Origin: an uncultured Eubacteriales bacterium
Lineage (GTDB): Bacteria > Bacillota > Clostridia > Monoglobales > Monoglobaceae
Assembly: GCA_900545865.1 (NCBI GenBank)
Contig: URAN01000003.1
Span: 39,051-103,050 of the forward strand
Length of the DNA stretch: 64,000 nt
Reading direction: 5' to 3'
Below the pieces are notes generated by a model. It did no database searches, was not told the DNA's origin, and saw nothing but the letters and a program-made list of their open reading frames with translations. This document shows, piece by piece, positions 17,392 through 25,670 of the stretch (positions within the stretch are counted from its first letter, which is position 1; the number at the start of each line of letters is the position of its first letter). Position numbers and translations under genes: made by a program.

Positions 17392-18762
17392 TTATTCACC
17401 ATAGTATTCATCAAGGAATTTATCGTTGATACGTTTCAACTCGCTGCGCGGTAATATTCTCAGCAGCTTCCATCCTATATCGAGTGTTTCCTCGATACTT
17501 CTGTCTGTGTCGTAACCTTGTGAGACATATTCTTTTTCAAACTCATCAGCAAACTTGGCATAAAGCTTATCTATATCCGTCAATGCGGCTTCGCCCAGTA
17601 TAACCATAAGTTCTTTGGCGTCTTTGCCGCGTGCATATGCCGAGAAAAGCTGATTCATTGTATCACTGTGGTCTGCTCTTGTTCTGCCCTCGCCTATTCC
17701 CTTATCTTTAAGTCTTGATAATGACGGAAGAACATCTATCGGCGGCGCAATTCCCTTTCTGTACAAATCTCTCGACAATATAATCTGACCCTCTGTGATA
17801 TATCCGGTAAGGTCGGGTATGGGGTGCGTTTTATCATCCTCGGGCATTGTCAAAATCGGAATCATTGTTATCGAACCGTCTTTTCCGTTTTGCCGTCCCG
17901 CTCTTTCATAAATTGTTGCAAGGTCGGTGTACATATATCCTGGATAGCCGCGGCGTCCGGGAACTTCTTTTCTTGCCGCAGATACCTCACGCAATGCGTC
18001 GGCGTAGTTGGTAATATCGGTCAGGATAACCAAAACGTGCATATCACACTCAAACGCAAGATATTCCGCCGCGGTCAACGCCATTTTAGGAGTTGCTATA
18101 CGCTCTATCGCAGGGTCGTTTGCAAGATTCACAAACATAACGGTTCGGTCGATTGCTCCCGTGCTTTTAAACGATTCTATAAAAAAGTTGGATTCCTCGA
18201 ACGTAATACCCATAGCGGCAAATACAACCGCGAACTTTTCATCCTTACCGCGAACCTTTGCTTGTCTGGCAATCTGTGCCGCAAGTTGTGCGTGCGGCAA
18301 ACCGCTCGCCGAGAAAATCGGCAGCTTTTGACCTCTGACAAGAGTATTCAGTCCGTCTATCGCGGAAATTCCCGTTTGTATAAACTCTTGCGGATAGCGT
18401 CTCGCCGCAGGGTTCATCGGCTTTCCGTTTACGTCAAGGCGCATTTGAGGAATAATTTCGGGACCATCGTCAATCGGTCTTCCGAGACCGTCAAATACTC
18501 TGCCGAGCATATCGGGTGACACGGGGAGCTCCATCTGTCTGCCCAAAAACCTAACCTTGCTCTCGGCAAGGTTAATGCCTGTCGATGCCTCAAAAAGCTG
18601 TACCAATGCATTTGACCCGTTTATCTCCAAGACGCGGCATCTCCGCGTTTCGCCGTTTGCAAGCTCAATCTCGCCGAGTTCGTTATATGTTACGCCGCTG
18701 ACACCCTTTATAAGCATAAGCGGTCCGGCTACTTCTTCTATTGTTCTGTATTCTTTCGGCAT
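17392..18762 (-). CDS. atpB: V-type ATP synthase subunit B
   Basis: A 456-residue non-catalytic nucleotide-binding-fold subunit that alternates with subunit A in the V1 hexamer. It shows PVSPDMLGRVFDGLGRPID, the degenerate P-loop position typical of B subunits (FSASGLPHAQLAAQI), and the ATPase alpha/beta signature PSLSRL. AAAGGAG precedes the ATG, which overlaps the subunit A stop by one base, so the two are translationally coupled. Confidence 0.95.
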   Translation of the reverse strand: MPKEYRTIEEVAGPLMLIKGVSGVTYNELGEIELANGETRRCRVLEINGSNALVQLFEASTGINLAESKVRFLGRQMELPVSPDMLGRVFDGLGRPIDDGPEIIPQMRLDVNGKPMNPAARRYPQEFIQTGISAIDGLNTLVRGQKLPIFSASGLPHAQLAAQIARQAKVRGKDEKFAVVFAAMGITFEESNFFIESFKSTGAIDRTVMFVNLANDPAIERIATPKMALTAAEYLAFECDMHVLVILTDITNYADALREVSAARKEVPGRRGYPGYMYTDLATIYERAGRQNGKDGSITMIPILTMPEDDKTHPIPDLTGYITEGQIILSRDLYRKGIAPPIDVLPSLSRLKDKGIGEGRTRADHSDTMNQLFSAYARGKDAKELMVILGEAALTDIDKLYAKFADEFEKEYVSQGYDTDRSIEETLDIGWKLLRILPRSELKRINDKFLDEYYGE

Positions 18763-20534
18763 CAGACTCTCTCCTTTCCACCGCTGACGGTTGCTCCGAC
18801 TTCTTTGGATAATTGCTGCATTATATTCTCAAATTCAACCTTAATATCATCTTCTTTGATATACTTAAATCTTCCTATTTTTTCTCTTACATCCAATGCC
18901 GCAAGCCTTTCAATATCCGCGCCTTTTTCGAGAGCCTCGGAACATATATCATAATACGCCAAAATCAACTTCATCATATCAAGCTGTTTTTCGAGACTTG
19001 TGTAAGTGTCAACCTCGTGGAATGCAAGCTGATGCAAAAAGTCCTCTCTGATTGAACGTGCGGTTTCCATTTTAAGTCTATCTGTAGGCGACAGAGCATC
19101 CATACCGACAAGCTTTACTATCTCTTCGAGTTCCGCCTCATTTTGCAAAATTGCCATCATTCTTCCGCGAAGCTTCATCCAATCCTCAGAAACATTTTCG
19201 CTGTACCACTTTTCAAGCAAATCAAGATACAGAGAGTAGCTTGTAAGCCAGTTAATCGCGGGGAAGTGACGTTTGTACGCAAGATTTGCGTCAAGTCCCC
19301 AGAACACCTTAACTATACGCAAGGTCGCCTGTGAAACAGGCTCCGAAATATCGCCGCCCGGGGGCGATACCGCTCCGATTGCCGACAAAGCCCCCTCTCT
19401 GCCCTCACTTCCGAGCGAAATAACACGGCCTGCTCTTTCGTAAAACTGTGCAAGACGGCTGCCGAGATATGCGGGGTATCCCTCTTCGCCCGGCATTTCC
19501 TCGAGACGTCCTGACATCTCACGCAAAGCCTCTGCCCAACGCGATGTCGAGTCCGCCATAAGAGCAACGCTATAGCCCATATCGCGGAAGTATTCGGCTA
19601 TTGTAATTCCCGTATAAATAGACGCTTCACGTGCAGCAACGGGCATATCGGATGTGTTTGCAATCAATACGGTTCTCTCCATTAATGACCTGCCCGTATG
19701 TGGGTCAATCAATTCGGGGAATTCGTTCAAAACATCCGTCATTTCGTTTCCGCGTTCGCCACAGCCGATGTATACAACTATATCTGCCTCCGCCCATTTA
19801 GCGAGCTGATGCTGTGTGACCGTCTTTCCGCTTCCGAACGGTCCGGGGATTGCCGCCACACCGCCTTTGGCAATAGGAAACATTGTGTCTATTACCCTCT
19901 GCCCCGTAATCAAGGGTTTATCGGGCGAAAGCTTTTTCGCATACGGTCTGCCGCGTCTGACCGGCCACCTTTGCGAAAGAGTAAGGTTGCGTTCACCTTT
20001 CGGCGTGTCTATAACACACACTGTATCATCTATTGTGTGCTCGCCGCCATCAATGCTTTTAACCGTTCCGAATACTCCGTTCGGAACCATTATTTTGTGC
20101 AAAACTGATTCCGTTTCTTTTACAGTTCCAATAATATCTCCCGATTCAACCTTGTCACCAACCTGTACTGTTGCAACAAAATTCCATTTTTTATCACGTT
20201 TCAAAGCAGAAACCTCAACACCTCTGTCGAGGTTGTTTCCGCATATCTTCATTATATCATCGAGAGGTCTTTGAATTCCGTCAAATATGCTTCCGATAAG
20301 CCCCGGACCGAGTTCAACGCTTAAAGGTTCACCCGTTGATTCGACTTTTTCGCCCGTACCAAGCCCCGATGTCTCTTCATAAACCTGAATACTTGCACGG
20401 TCGCCGTGCATCTCTATTATTTCACCGATAAGCCGCTTATCACTTACCCTGCATACATCAAACATATTTGCGTCACGCATTCCTTCGGCAATAACCAAAG
20501 GTCCGCTGACCTTAACTATTGTTCCGCTGCTCAT
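18762..20534 (-). CDS. atpA: V-type ATP synthase catalytic subunit A
   Basis: A 590-residue catalytic subunit. It has an N-terminal beta barrel, the V-type-specific non-homologous insertion (about 110-200), Walker A GPFGSGKTVTQH near residue 230, the Glu in CGERGNEM, and the signature PPGGDISEP. The second ATG at 20534 is chosen because AAAGGA is 9 bases upstream; the first ATG at 20540 is very close to it. It hydrolyses or makes ATP coupled to ion flow through the I and K membrane part. Confidence 0.95.
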   Translation of the reverse strand: MSSGTIVKVSGPLVIAEGMRDANMFDVCRVSDKRLIGEIIEMHGDRASIQVYEETSGLGTGEKVESTGEPLSVELGPGLIGSIFDGIQRPLDDIMKICGNNLDRGVEVSALKRDKKWNFVATVQVGDKVESGDIIGTVKETESVLHKIMVPNGVFGTVKSIDGGEHTIDDTVCVIDTPKGERNLTLSQRWPVRRGRPYAKKLSPDKPLITGQRVIDTMFPIAKGGVAAIPGPFGSGKTVTQHQLAKWAEADIVVYIGCGERGNEMTDVLNEFPELIDPHTGRSLMERTVLIANTSDMPVAAREASIYTGITIAEYFRDMGYSVALMADSTSRWAEALREMSGRLEEMPGEEGYPAYLGSRLAQFYERAGRVISLGSEGREGALSAIGAVSPPGGDISEPVSQATLRIVKVFWGLDANLAYKRHFPAINWLTSYSLYLDLLEKWYSENVSEDWMKLRGRMMAILQNEAELEEIVKLVGMDALSPTDRLKMETARSIREDFLHQLAFHEVDTYTSLEKQLDMMKLILAYYDICSEALEKGADIERLAALDVREKIGRFKYIKEDDIKVEFENIMQQLSKEVGATVSGGKERV

Positions 20535-20585
20535 TTGCATTCTTCCTTTCCGAATATCATTTTATAACTGTATAACAATTTTTAT

Positions 20586-20894
20586 CTAAAGTATATTTGA
20601 GCCGACCGCCTTTTCAACAGACTTATTCACATCTGCCATACCCGCTCCGGTATTCCCGCTGATTCCCGGAATAAGTATTATGGCAGGAGTCGCGGCAAAT
20701 CTGTATTTTTCTATTTCTTCGGGTATCATCGCCGCAAGCCGTTCGGTTATATAAATAATCCCGAATGCGCCACCCGCAAGCTTGTTGAGAATCTTCGCCG
20801 CCTCTGTTGCGTCTTCGGTCGGATAAACCGACATCCCGAGCGCCGCAAAACCGTATATGCTGTCGCGGTCACCCATAACAGCGATTTCAGACAT
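20586..20894 (-). CDS. atpF: V-type ATP synthase subunit F
   Basis: A 102-residue CheY-like subunit that sits on the central stalk. The start is IAVMGDRDSIYGFAALG, as in NtpG/A-type F subunits, followed by ITERLAAMIPEEI and IILIPG. The ATG at 20894 overlaps the end of subunit C by 8 bases. A longer upstream frame runs inside subunit C and is rejected. Confidence 0.92.
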   Translation of the reverse strand: MSEIAVMGDRDSIYGFAALGMSVYPTEDATEAAKILNKLAGGAFGIIYITERLAAMIPEEIEKYRFAATPAIILIPGISGNTGAGMADVNKSVEKAVGSNIL

Positions 20895-21846
20895 ATATCT
20901 CACGCATCCTTTCACGAATAATTTCCTGCGGAAGCCCTGCGTGCTTTGCATTTATTATAAGACGCAGGTTTTGTACCTCTGCCGACTTGCGAAAATAATA
21001 TGCGACAAGCGGTTCGATTCCGAAACTCACCGTTGATGAATCGTTAAGCAATCTTAAAATTCGATTGTCGCACGCCTTTTCGAATTCCGAAAAATCGTCA
21101 GAATCCTCCAAATCCGAATAACCGCTCTCGAGAATAATATTTTTAACGTGTTCAACGCCTCTCAAGGCCGCATTTTTCAGTGCCGAAACATCTGTCTTGT
21201 CACAATCGCAAAGTGCGGCCGAACACACGACATCAGATGCCTTTGTCGATGCCGCACGCAATGCGATTTTAAAATCGTACAACGCTGTCATCTCTTGGGT
21301 CAGCATTTCAGTGAATTCATCACCGCGCGCCATATCACACATCGCTTTGAGCGAATATCTGTCAATCGTAACATCAAGCAGCTGTCCGTCAGCGGTCGAT
21401 GTCAAAATATCATATCCGTCCGCTGCCGCCTTTTCGAGATGCGTTGGAAGTTCGGCGAACTTCTTTGCCGAAACGGCGTTATAAATACTCTCGGGCGGCA
21501 AGAGACACGGTTTAATAAAATACGCTGTGTCATCAGCTCTTGAAACAATGGCTTTGAGCGATGTTTTAAGATTGTGATAATCGTTCGGCACAACAAGAAA
21601 GTTTAACAGCTCTCTGTTTGGGGAAATTTCACACAAATAATCCCAAACATCGGTCATACGACTTTCGATGACGGCAACCGCACGTTCGTTTTCAGCCGAA
21701 TCCAAAATTCCTTTATCCACAAGCAGATTTAGGGTTTCATTGAGATTTTCGGATGAAACAAGCTGTTCAAACGCAGAGCCGGAGAGCAGTTCGTTTTCTC
21801 TTGCCCGAACGTTGGCAACGGCGTAAGCATATCTTGTGTCTTTCAC
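20887..21846 (-). CDS. atpC: V-type ATP synthase subunit C
   Basis: A 319-residue subunit of the V-type C/d (AtpC, NtpC) family, which caps the rotor ring and joins it to the central stalk. It starts DTRYAYAVANVRARENELL and is rich in helix, with VAYYFRKSAEVQNLRLI near the C-terminus as in the family. It begins with GTG in a GTGA overlap with the subunit E stop. Confidence 0.92.
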   Translation of the reverse strand: MKDTRYAYAVANVRARENELLSGSAFEQLVSSENLNETLNLLVDKGILDSAENERAVAVIESRMTDVWDYLCEISPNRELLNFLVVPNDYHNLKTSLKAIVSRADDTAYFIKPCLLPPESIYNAVSAKKFAELPTHLEKAAADGYDILTSTADGQLLDVTIDRYSLKAMCDMARGDEFTEMLTQEMTALYDFKIALRAASTKASDVVCSAALCDCDKTDVSALKNAALRGVEHVKNIILESGYSDLEDSDDFSEFEKACDNRILRLLNDSSTVSFGIEPLVAYYFRKSAEVQNLRLIINAKHAGLPQEIIRERMREIYV

Positions 21847-22505
21847 CGCAATACCCCCTGTGCCTTAAGTTTTTTATACAACTCATCCCTTATTGTTTCG
21901 ATATTGTCCTTTACCATTGCGTCAAAAGTACAATTTTCTTCTATGCAATATTCGGGCGAGCTTTCAACTCCGTCTATCTTACCGCTTTTGCGAATAATAA
22001 ATCCGCCTTCTGTGTCAATTCTCTCATCGGAAAGCGTAAGGCTTGCGCCTTTTTGTGCAAGAGTTTTGTTAATATTATTAACAAAACTCGTTGGCATTCT
22101 TTTAATATCCGCATCGGATAAAAGCAAGGTGTTTATCCCTTTATCGGAATATTTTATTATCAGCTTTTCGATTAAGTCAAAATATTTTTCATCAGGCATA
22201 TGTTTTATTCGGGTTATGCCCAAATCGATACATTCGTCAAGAATTTCGGATTGCGCCGCCAGAATATATTTTTTTATCCTTGCATCTGTACCTGTTTTGG
22301 TGTTTTCCGCCGTTTGCGCCGCCCTTTTCTTTGCCGCCGAAATTATTTCGGTCGCACGCGACTGTGCATCCGCGACGATTTCTGTTTGCCTTTTTTTAAG
22401 CTCATCGTTTGTTTCTCTGTCAAATTTGTTAATTGTTTCGAGTCCGTCAGCCTCTATTTGCTTCAAAATCCGCTGAAGACCGCTTGTTCTGTCTGTATTA
22501 CTCAT
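21843..22505 (-). CDS. atpE: V-type ATP synthase subunit E
   Basis: A 220-residue peripheral-stalk subunit. It has a long charged N-terminal helix (about 5-95) for pairing with subunit G/H and a C-terminal globular domain. The ATG at 22505 has AAGGAGG 7 bases upstream; an upstream TTG at 22511 is too close. It sits between K and C as in Enterococcus and other clostridial V-ATPase operons. Confidence 0.88.
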   Translation of the reverse strand: MSNTDRTSGLQRILKQIEADGLETINKFDRETNDELKKRQTEIVADAQSRATEIISAAKKRAAQTAENTKTGTDARIKKYILAAQSEILDECIDLGITRIKHMPDEKYFDLIEKLIIKYSDKGINTLLLSDADIKRMPTSFVNNINKTLAQKGASLTLSDERIDTEGGFIIRKSGKIDGVESSPEYCIEENCTFDAMVKDNIETIRDELYKKLKAQGVLR

Positions 22506-22542
22506 ATTCAATCCTCCTTAAATTTTCTGTTTAATCGGAGTG

Positions 22543-23013
22543 TTAAATATTATAGATAATCAAAATTGAAATCAACAGTGCCAAAATTGCATATGTTTCA
22601 ACCATTGCCGCCATAATAATCGCCTTACCGCTCTCCTCAGGCTTTTTGGCAATGATGCCTATGCCTGCGGCGGCTGCTCTGCCCTGTGCGATACCCGACA
22701 AAAGACCGCCGAATGCAATAGGCAGCGATGCGCCGAAATACATAAGTCCCTGTACCCATGTCAAATCCATCGGCGAACCGCCGAGAACGCCGATGCGGCT
22801 GAGCAAAAGAACCGATACCAATAATCCGTAAAGCCCCTGTGTACCCGGAAGAAGCTGAAGAATAAGCGCTTTGCTGAATTTTGACGGGTCGTTGCTTACC
22901 AATCCTGCCGCTGACTCACCGACAAGCCCAACACCTTTAGCGCTTCCTATTCCTGCGAACAAAGCGGCAAAAGCCGCACCTATAATTGCCAAAGCCAAAC
23001 CTAAATTATTCAT
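22543..23013 (-). CDS. atpK: V-type ATP synthase subunit K (rotor ring proteolipid)
   Basis: A 156-residue protein with four membrane helices arranged as two helical hairpins, as in NtpK. The ion-binding residues match the Na+ site of Enterococcus hirae NtpK: LPGTQG at 55-60 supplies the Leu, Thr and Gln, Gln110 lies in GIAQGRAAAAG, and Glu139 in MVETYA. This strongly suggests Na+ coupling. The ATG at 23013 has AAGGAG upstream; a longer frame lies inside the I subunit gene and is rejected. Confidence 0.94.
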   Translation of the reverse strand: MNNLGLALAIIGAAFAALFAGIGSAKGVGLVGESAAGLVSNDPSKFSKALILQLLPGTQGLYGLLVSVLLLSRIGVLGGSPMDLTWVQGLMYFGASLPIAFGGLLSGIAQGRAAAAGIGIIAKKPEESGKAIIMAAMVETYAILALLISILIIYNI

Positions 23014-25045
23014 AAATATTCTCCTTTTTAAATTTAATATATTTTGTTTTTGCCATAAGTGGTTTAAACGGCCGTCCGCCGCCCTCATAAAACTTTGAAA
23101 AAAGCTCTACGAATTGTAATCTGTCGGAATGAACATATGCACCGAGCAGATTTATTCCCATATTCGCCGTATGTCCGACAATGCCTACGATGATAAGGCT
23201 TATCGCTTTTATCACAGTGTTTTGAGGCATTGTTCCGATTAGGTTTATTACGCTTGCTATACTTCCCGTTGCAAGACCGAGAGCCAATAATCTCGAATAA
23301 GATAATATATCGCTCAAATATCCCGTTGCCGTATTATAAAGTCCGTATACGCCGCCGAAAAATCTGACAAATATATTCTTTCCCGACCTTCCCGATGTCA
23401 GTAATACCAACACCGCACCGATTATCGCGAGATACTTGCCTATATTAATAAAAGTATCCGGCACTTGGGTTAAAATCGATGCACCAAGCGGTGCAACACC
23501 CAAAACGGTCAAATAAATCGGAACAGAGTCACACAAAGCGTCAATCTTTTTGCCCTCTTTCCATTCGATGTGAAAATTAACAGCCACACCGAGGAAGAGA
23601 TGCGCTATTCCGAGCGCAAAGCTGAAGAGCAAAAGTTTTATCGGGTCATCGAGCGGCTGGAACCACAGCGCGGTCGATGTTATGGTGTACCCGAAAAAGT
23701 TTGACGCGATTGTCTGAGGTAAGTCACCGAACCAACTTCCGAATAAGATTCCCCAGAACAGAGTCGATACCGCACAATTTCGGAACATCGTAAGGCTTCG
23801 CCTTAACGTACCTTCAACGGTGAACTTTTTCAGCACAACGGTTGTGCCTATAAGCATCATTAATCCGTACCCTGCATCCGACAGCATCATTCCGAAAAAC
23901 AGATAGTAGAAAAACGCCATAACCGAACTTGGGTCAACATCCCTTTTATTCGGCAGAGCATACATCTCTGTTATGCCTTCGACAGGTTCTGAAAACTTTC
24001 CGTTTTTCAACATAACCGGGACATCATCATCCGCACTCGGTTCTTGTATGTTTATCGCAATAGTGTATTTTTCTTCAAACTCTCTGATTAATCCGTTGAC
24101 ATACATTTTGGGAATATATCCATCTATTACAAAAGTATTTTTTGTACGTCCGAGTTTTCCCAAATCGATATATTTATCACGCCGAATCGTCAGATAGTCA
24201 ATGAAAAATTCTATGTCGCCGCGCCTGTCATCAAAGCTCTTTATCTTTTCGGAATATTCGGATACAGCTTTCGTTTTACCGATAATCTCATTTTCGATTT
24301 CGAGCATCTCTTGTTTTGGTGTAATTTTGTCACTTCCGCTCATAATCGAAAATCCCATATCTCTTATCGCCGAATTGACCGAATCAGCAATAGATTTATG
24401 TGCCGTAATCTCGATACAAGTCTGTTCTTTTCGCGATGAAATGACATCAACGGTGAACGGATATGCACATTCGGATTTTTGCTGATTGTCTTTTTTATCA
24501 AGGCTTTCGGCATCGGCCGTTATGCGCTCGGCTATCTCTTTTTCCAACTCATCCGATGAATACATTCCCGTCAAAGTTCCGATAAAGATTTTTGATGTTC
24601 TTGTACCGAGTGTTCCTATCGGAATCTCGAGGGACTCCCACGGTTTGAGCATATCCGCCCTTACTCTGAGCTTTTCAACGGTGGCTTTCGCTTCATCAAC
24701 GGATTTTGAAAAATCGAGTATCGAATGACAAACGGATAAATATTCATTCGCATTTTCTACGCTTTTTGCAAAATCCTTGGTCAAAACTGCTTTCCTGCCG
24801 TTTAATTCGGATAAGATTGACGGTTTATAATCCGTATAACGATTAAGACATTCCAAAGCGGAAACCGCTGTGGAAATATTGCGTTCAAACGCCGCAATAT
24901 TTGTATCGGTTTTAATTTTTAAAAGTCTTTCATCGTCAATTTGAGATATTTCAACCGCCTTTCTGCGCTGTAATCTCTCGATGATTTTCTTTCGGTCGCG
25001 GTTTAATGCGACTATTTCTATTTTTCGCATTTCAACCTTTGACAT
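23006..25045 (-). CDS. atpI: V-type ATP synthase subunit I (stator a-subunit)
   Basis: A 679-residue subunit with a long cytoplasmic N-terminal half containing coiled-coil segments, and a C-terminal half with about seven or eight membrane helices from residue 400 on. The conserved DAGYGLMMLIG, GIAHLFLGV and LSYSRLLALGLA segments are present; the last contains the essential stator Arg region. The ATG at 25045 is chosen from the ribosome-site-like GAGAGGGTG upstream. The end overlaps the K start by 8 bases. Confidence 0.93.
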   Translation of the reverse strand: MSKVEMRKIEIVALNRDRKKIIERLQRRKAVEISQIDDERLLKIKTDTNIAAFERNISTAVSALECLNRYTDYKPSILSELNGRKAVLTKDFAKSVENANEYLSVCHSILDFSKSVDEAKATVEKLRVRADMLKPWESLEIPIGTLGTRTSKIFIGTLTGMYSSDELEKEIAERITADAESLDKKDNQQKSECAYPFTVDVISSRKEQTCIEITAHKSIADSVNSAIRDMGFSIMSGSDKITPKQEMLEIENEIIGKTKAVSEYSEKIKSFDDRRGDIEFFIDYLTIRRDKYIDLGKLGRTKNTFVIDGYIPKMYVNGLIREFEEKYTIAINIQEPSADDDVPVMLKNGKFSEPVEGITEMYALPNKRDVDPSSVMAFFYYLFFGMMLSDAGYGLMMLIGTTVVLKKFTVEGTLRRSLTMFRNCAVSTLFWGILFGSWFGDLPQTIASNFFGYTITSTALWFQPLDDPIKLLLFSFALGIAHLFLGVAVNFHIEWKEGKKIDALCDSVPIYLTVLGVAPLGASILTQVPDTFINIGKYLAIIGAVLVLLTSGRSGKNIFVRFFGGVYGLYNTATGYLSDILSYSRLLALGLATGSIASVINLIGTMPQNTVIKAISLIIVGIVGHTANMGINLLGAYVHSDRLQFVELFSKFYEGGGRPFKPLMAKTKYIKFKKENIYE

Positions 25046-25080
25046 CTGCACACCCTCTCTCAAAAATTATTTGCATATTT

Positions 25081-25389
25081 TCAGAATAAAGCTCGGAAAA
25101 TTACATCGGTTGCTTCATCCTTAAACTTTTCGGCTTTCGCTTTTACGGAATTGTATTCATCCGTGCCGACTTTGTCGGCATCAGCAAAAGCTTTTGCCTC
25201 ATCCTCTTTTGCCGCCGAGACAATTTTATCCGCCTCGGCTTTTGCTTCGGCAATTATCTCATCGGCGCGTGCCTGTGCTTCTTTGATACCATCATTGAAT
25301 CTTTTGTGCGCCGTCTCTTGCGCCGCCGCAACTTTTTCATCGGTGCGCTTTTCCGTTTCAAGAACGGTATCAACTGTATTTAAAGACAT
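25081..25389 (-). CDS. atpH: V-type ATP synthase subunit G/H (peripheral-stalk coiled coil)
   Basis: A 102-residue, almost entirely helical, Ala/Glu/Lys-rich protein with long heptad patterning (QARADEIIAEAKAEADKIV). It matches the G/H peripheral-stalk subunit (NtpF) that pairs with subunit E. It is the first gene of the operon. The ATG at 25389 has GGGAGGTG upstream; the earlier in-frame Met at 25398 lacks spacing. Confidence 0.85.
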   Translation of the reverse strand: MSLNTVDTVLETEKRTDEKVAAAQETAHKRFNDGIKEAQARADEIIAEAKAEADKIVSAAKEDEAKAFADADKVGTDEYNSVKAKAEKFKDEATDVIFRALF

Positions 25390-25420
25390 ATTTTTCACCT
25401 CCCGACTTTTTTGTTGTAAA

Positions 25421-25458
25421 CAAAAAGGGAGCAGATCCTCTACAGACAGCTGGCTCCC
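25421..25458 (-). terminator. Terminator hairpin in the V-ATPase operon leader (attenuator candidate)
   Basis: On the minus strand GGGAGC (25453-25458) pairs with GCTCCC (25427-25432). Further pairs CAG/CTG form around a bulged C, and the stem is followed directly by TTTTTG. It lies about 40 bases before the first start codon and about 100 bases after the predicted transcription start, so it would interrupt transcription unless relieved. Confidence 0.7.
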
Positions 25459-25568
25459 AAATAATTTTCATATTTAATTATAACCGCAAATAAAAATTTT
25501 ATTCTGTTTTTATTTACCAAACTCTTTAAAACTAATCTCCTAAAATTTGACTTCTCAAATTTGATAGT

Positions 25569-25597
25569 ATTATAGCATATTGTTATTTTTTTGTCAA
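25569..25597 (-). promoter_or_regulatory. Sigma-A-type promoter of the V-ATPase operon
   Basis: On the minus strand consensus TTGACA (25592-25597) and consensus TATAAT (25569-25574) are 17 bases apart. The leader to the first start codon is about 170 bases and contains the terminator hairpin at 25421-25458. Confidence 0.85.
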
Positions 25598-25670
25598 TAC
25601 TTATTTTTGAACATTCTATGACTTTTTTGTAAACAATAATTTGCTTATCAAAGTGCGATATTCAAAAACA

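Noticed and set aside
21904..22476. A 190-codon frame antisense to V-ATPase subunit E
   Set aside because: The Ser/Ile-rich translation mirrors the Ala/Glu/Lys codons of the helical E subunit; no ribosome site is present.
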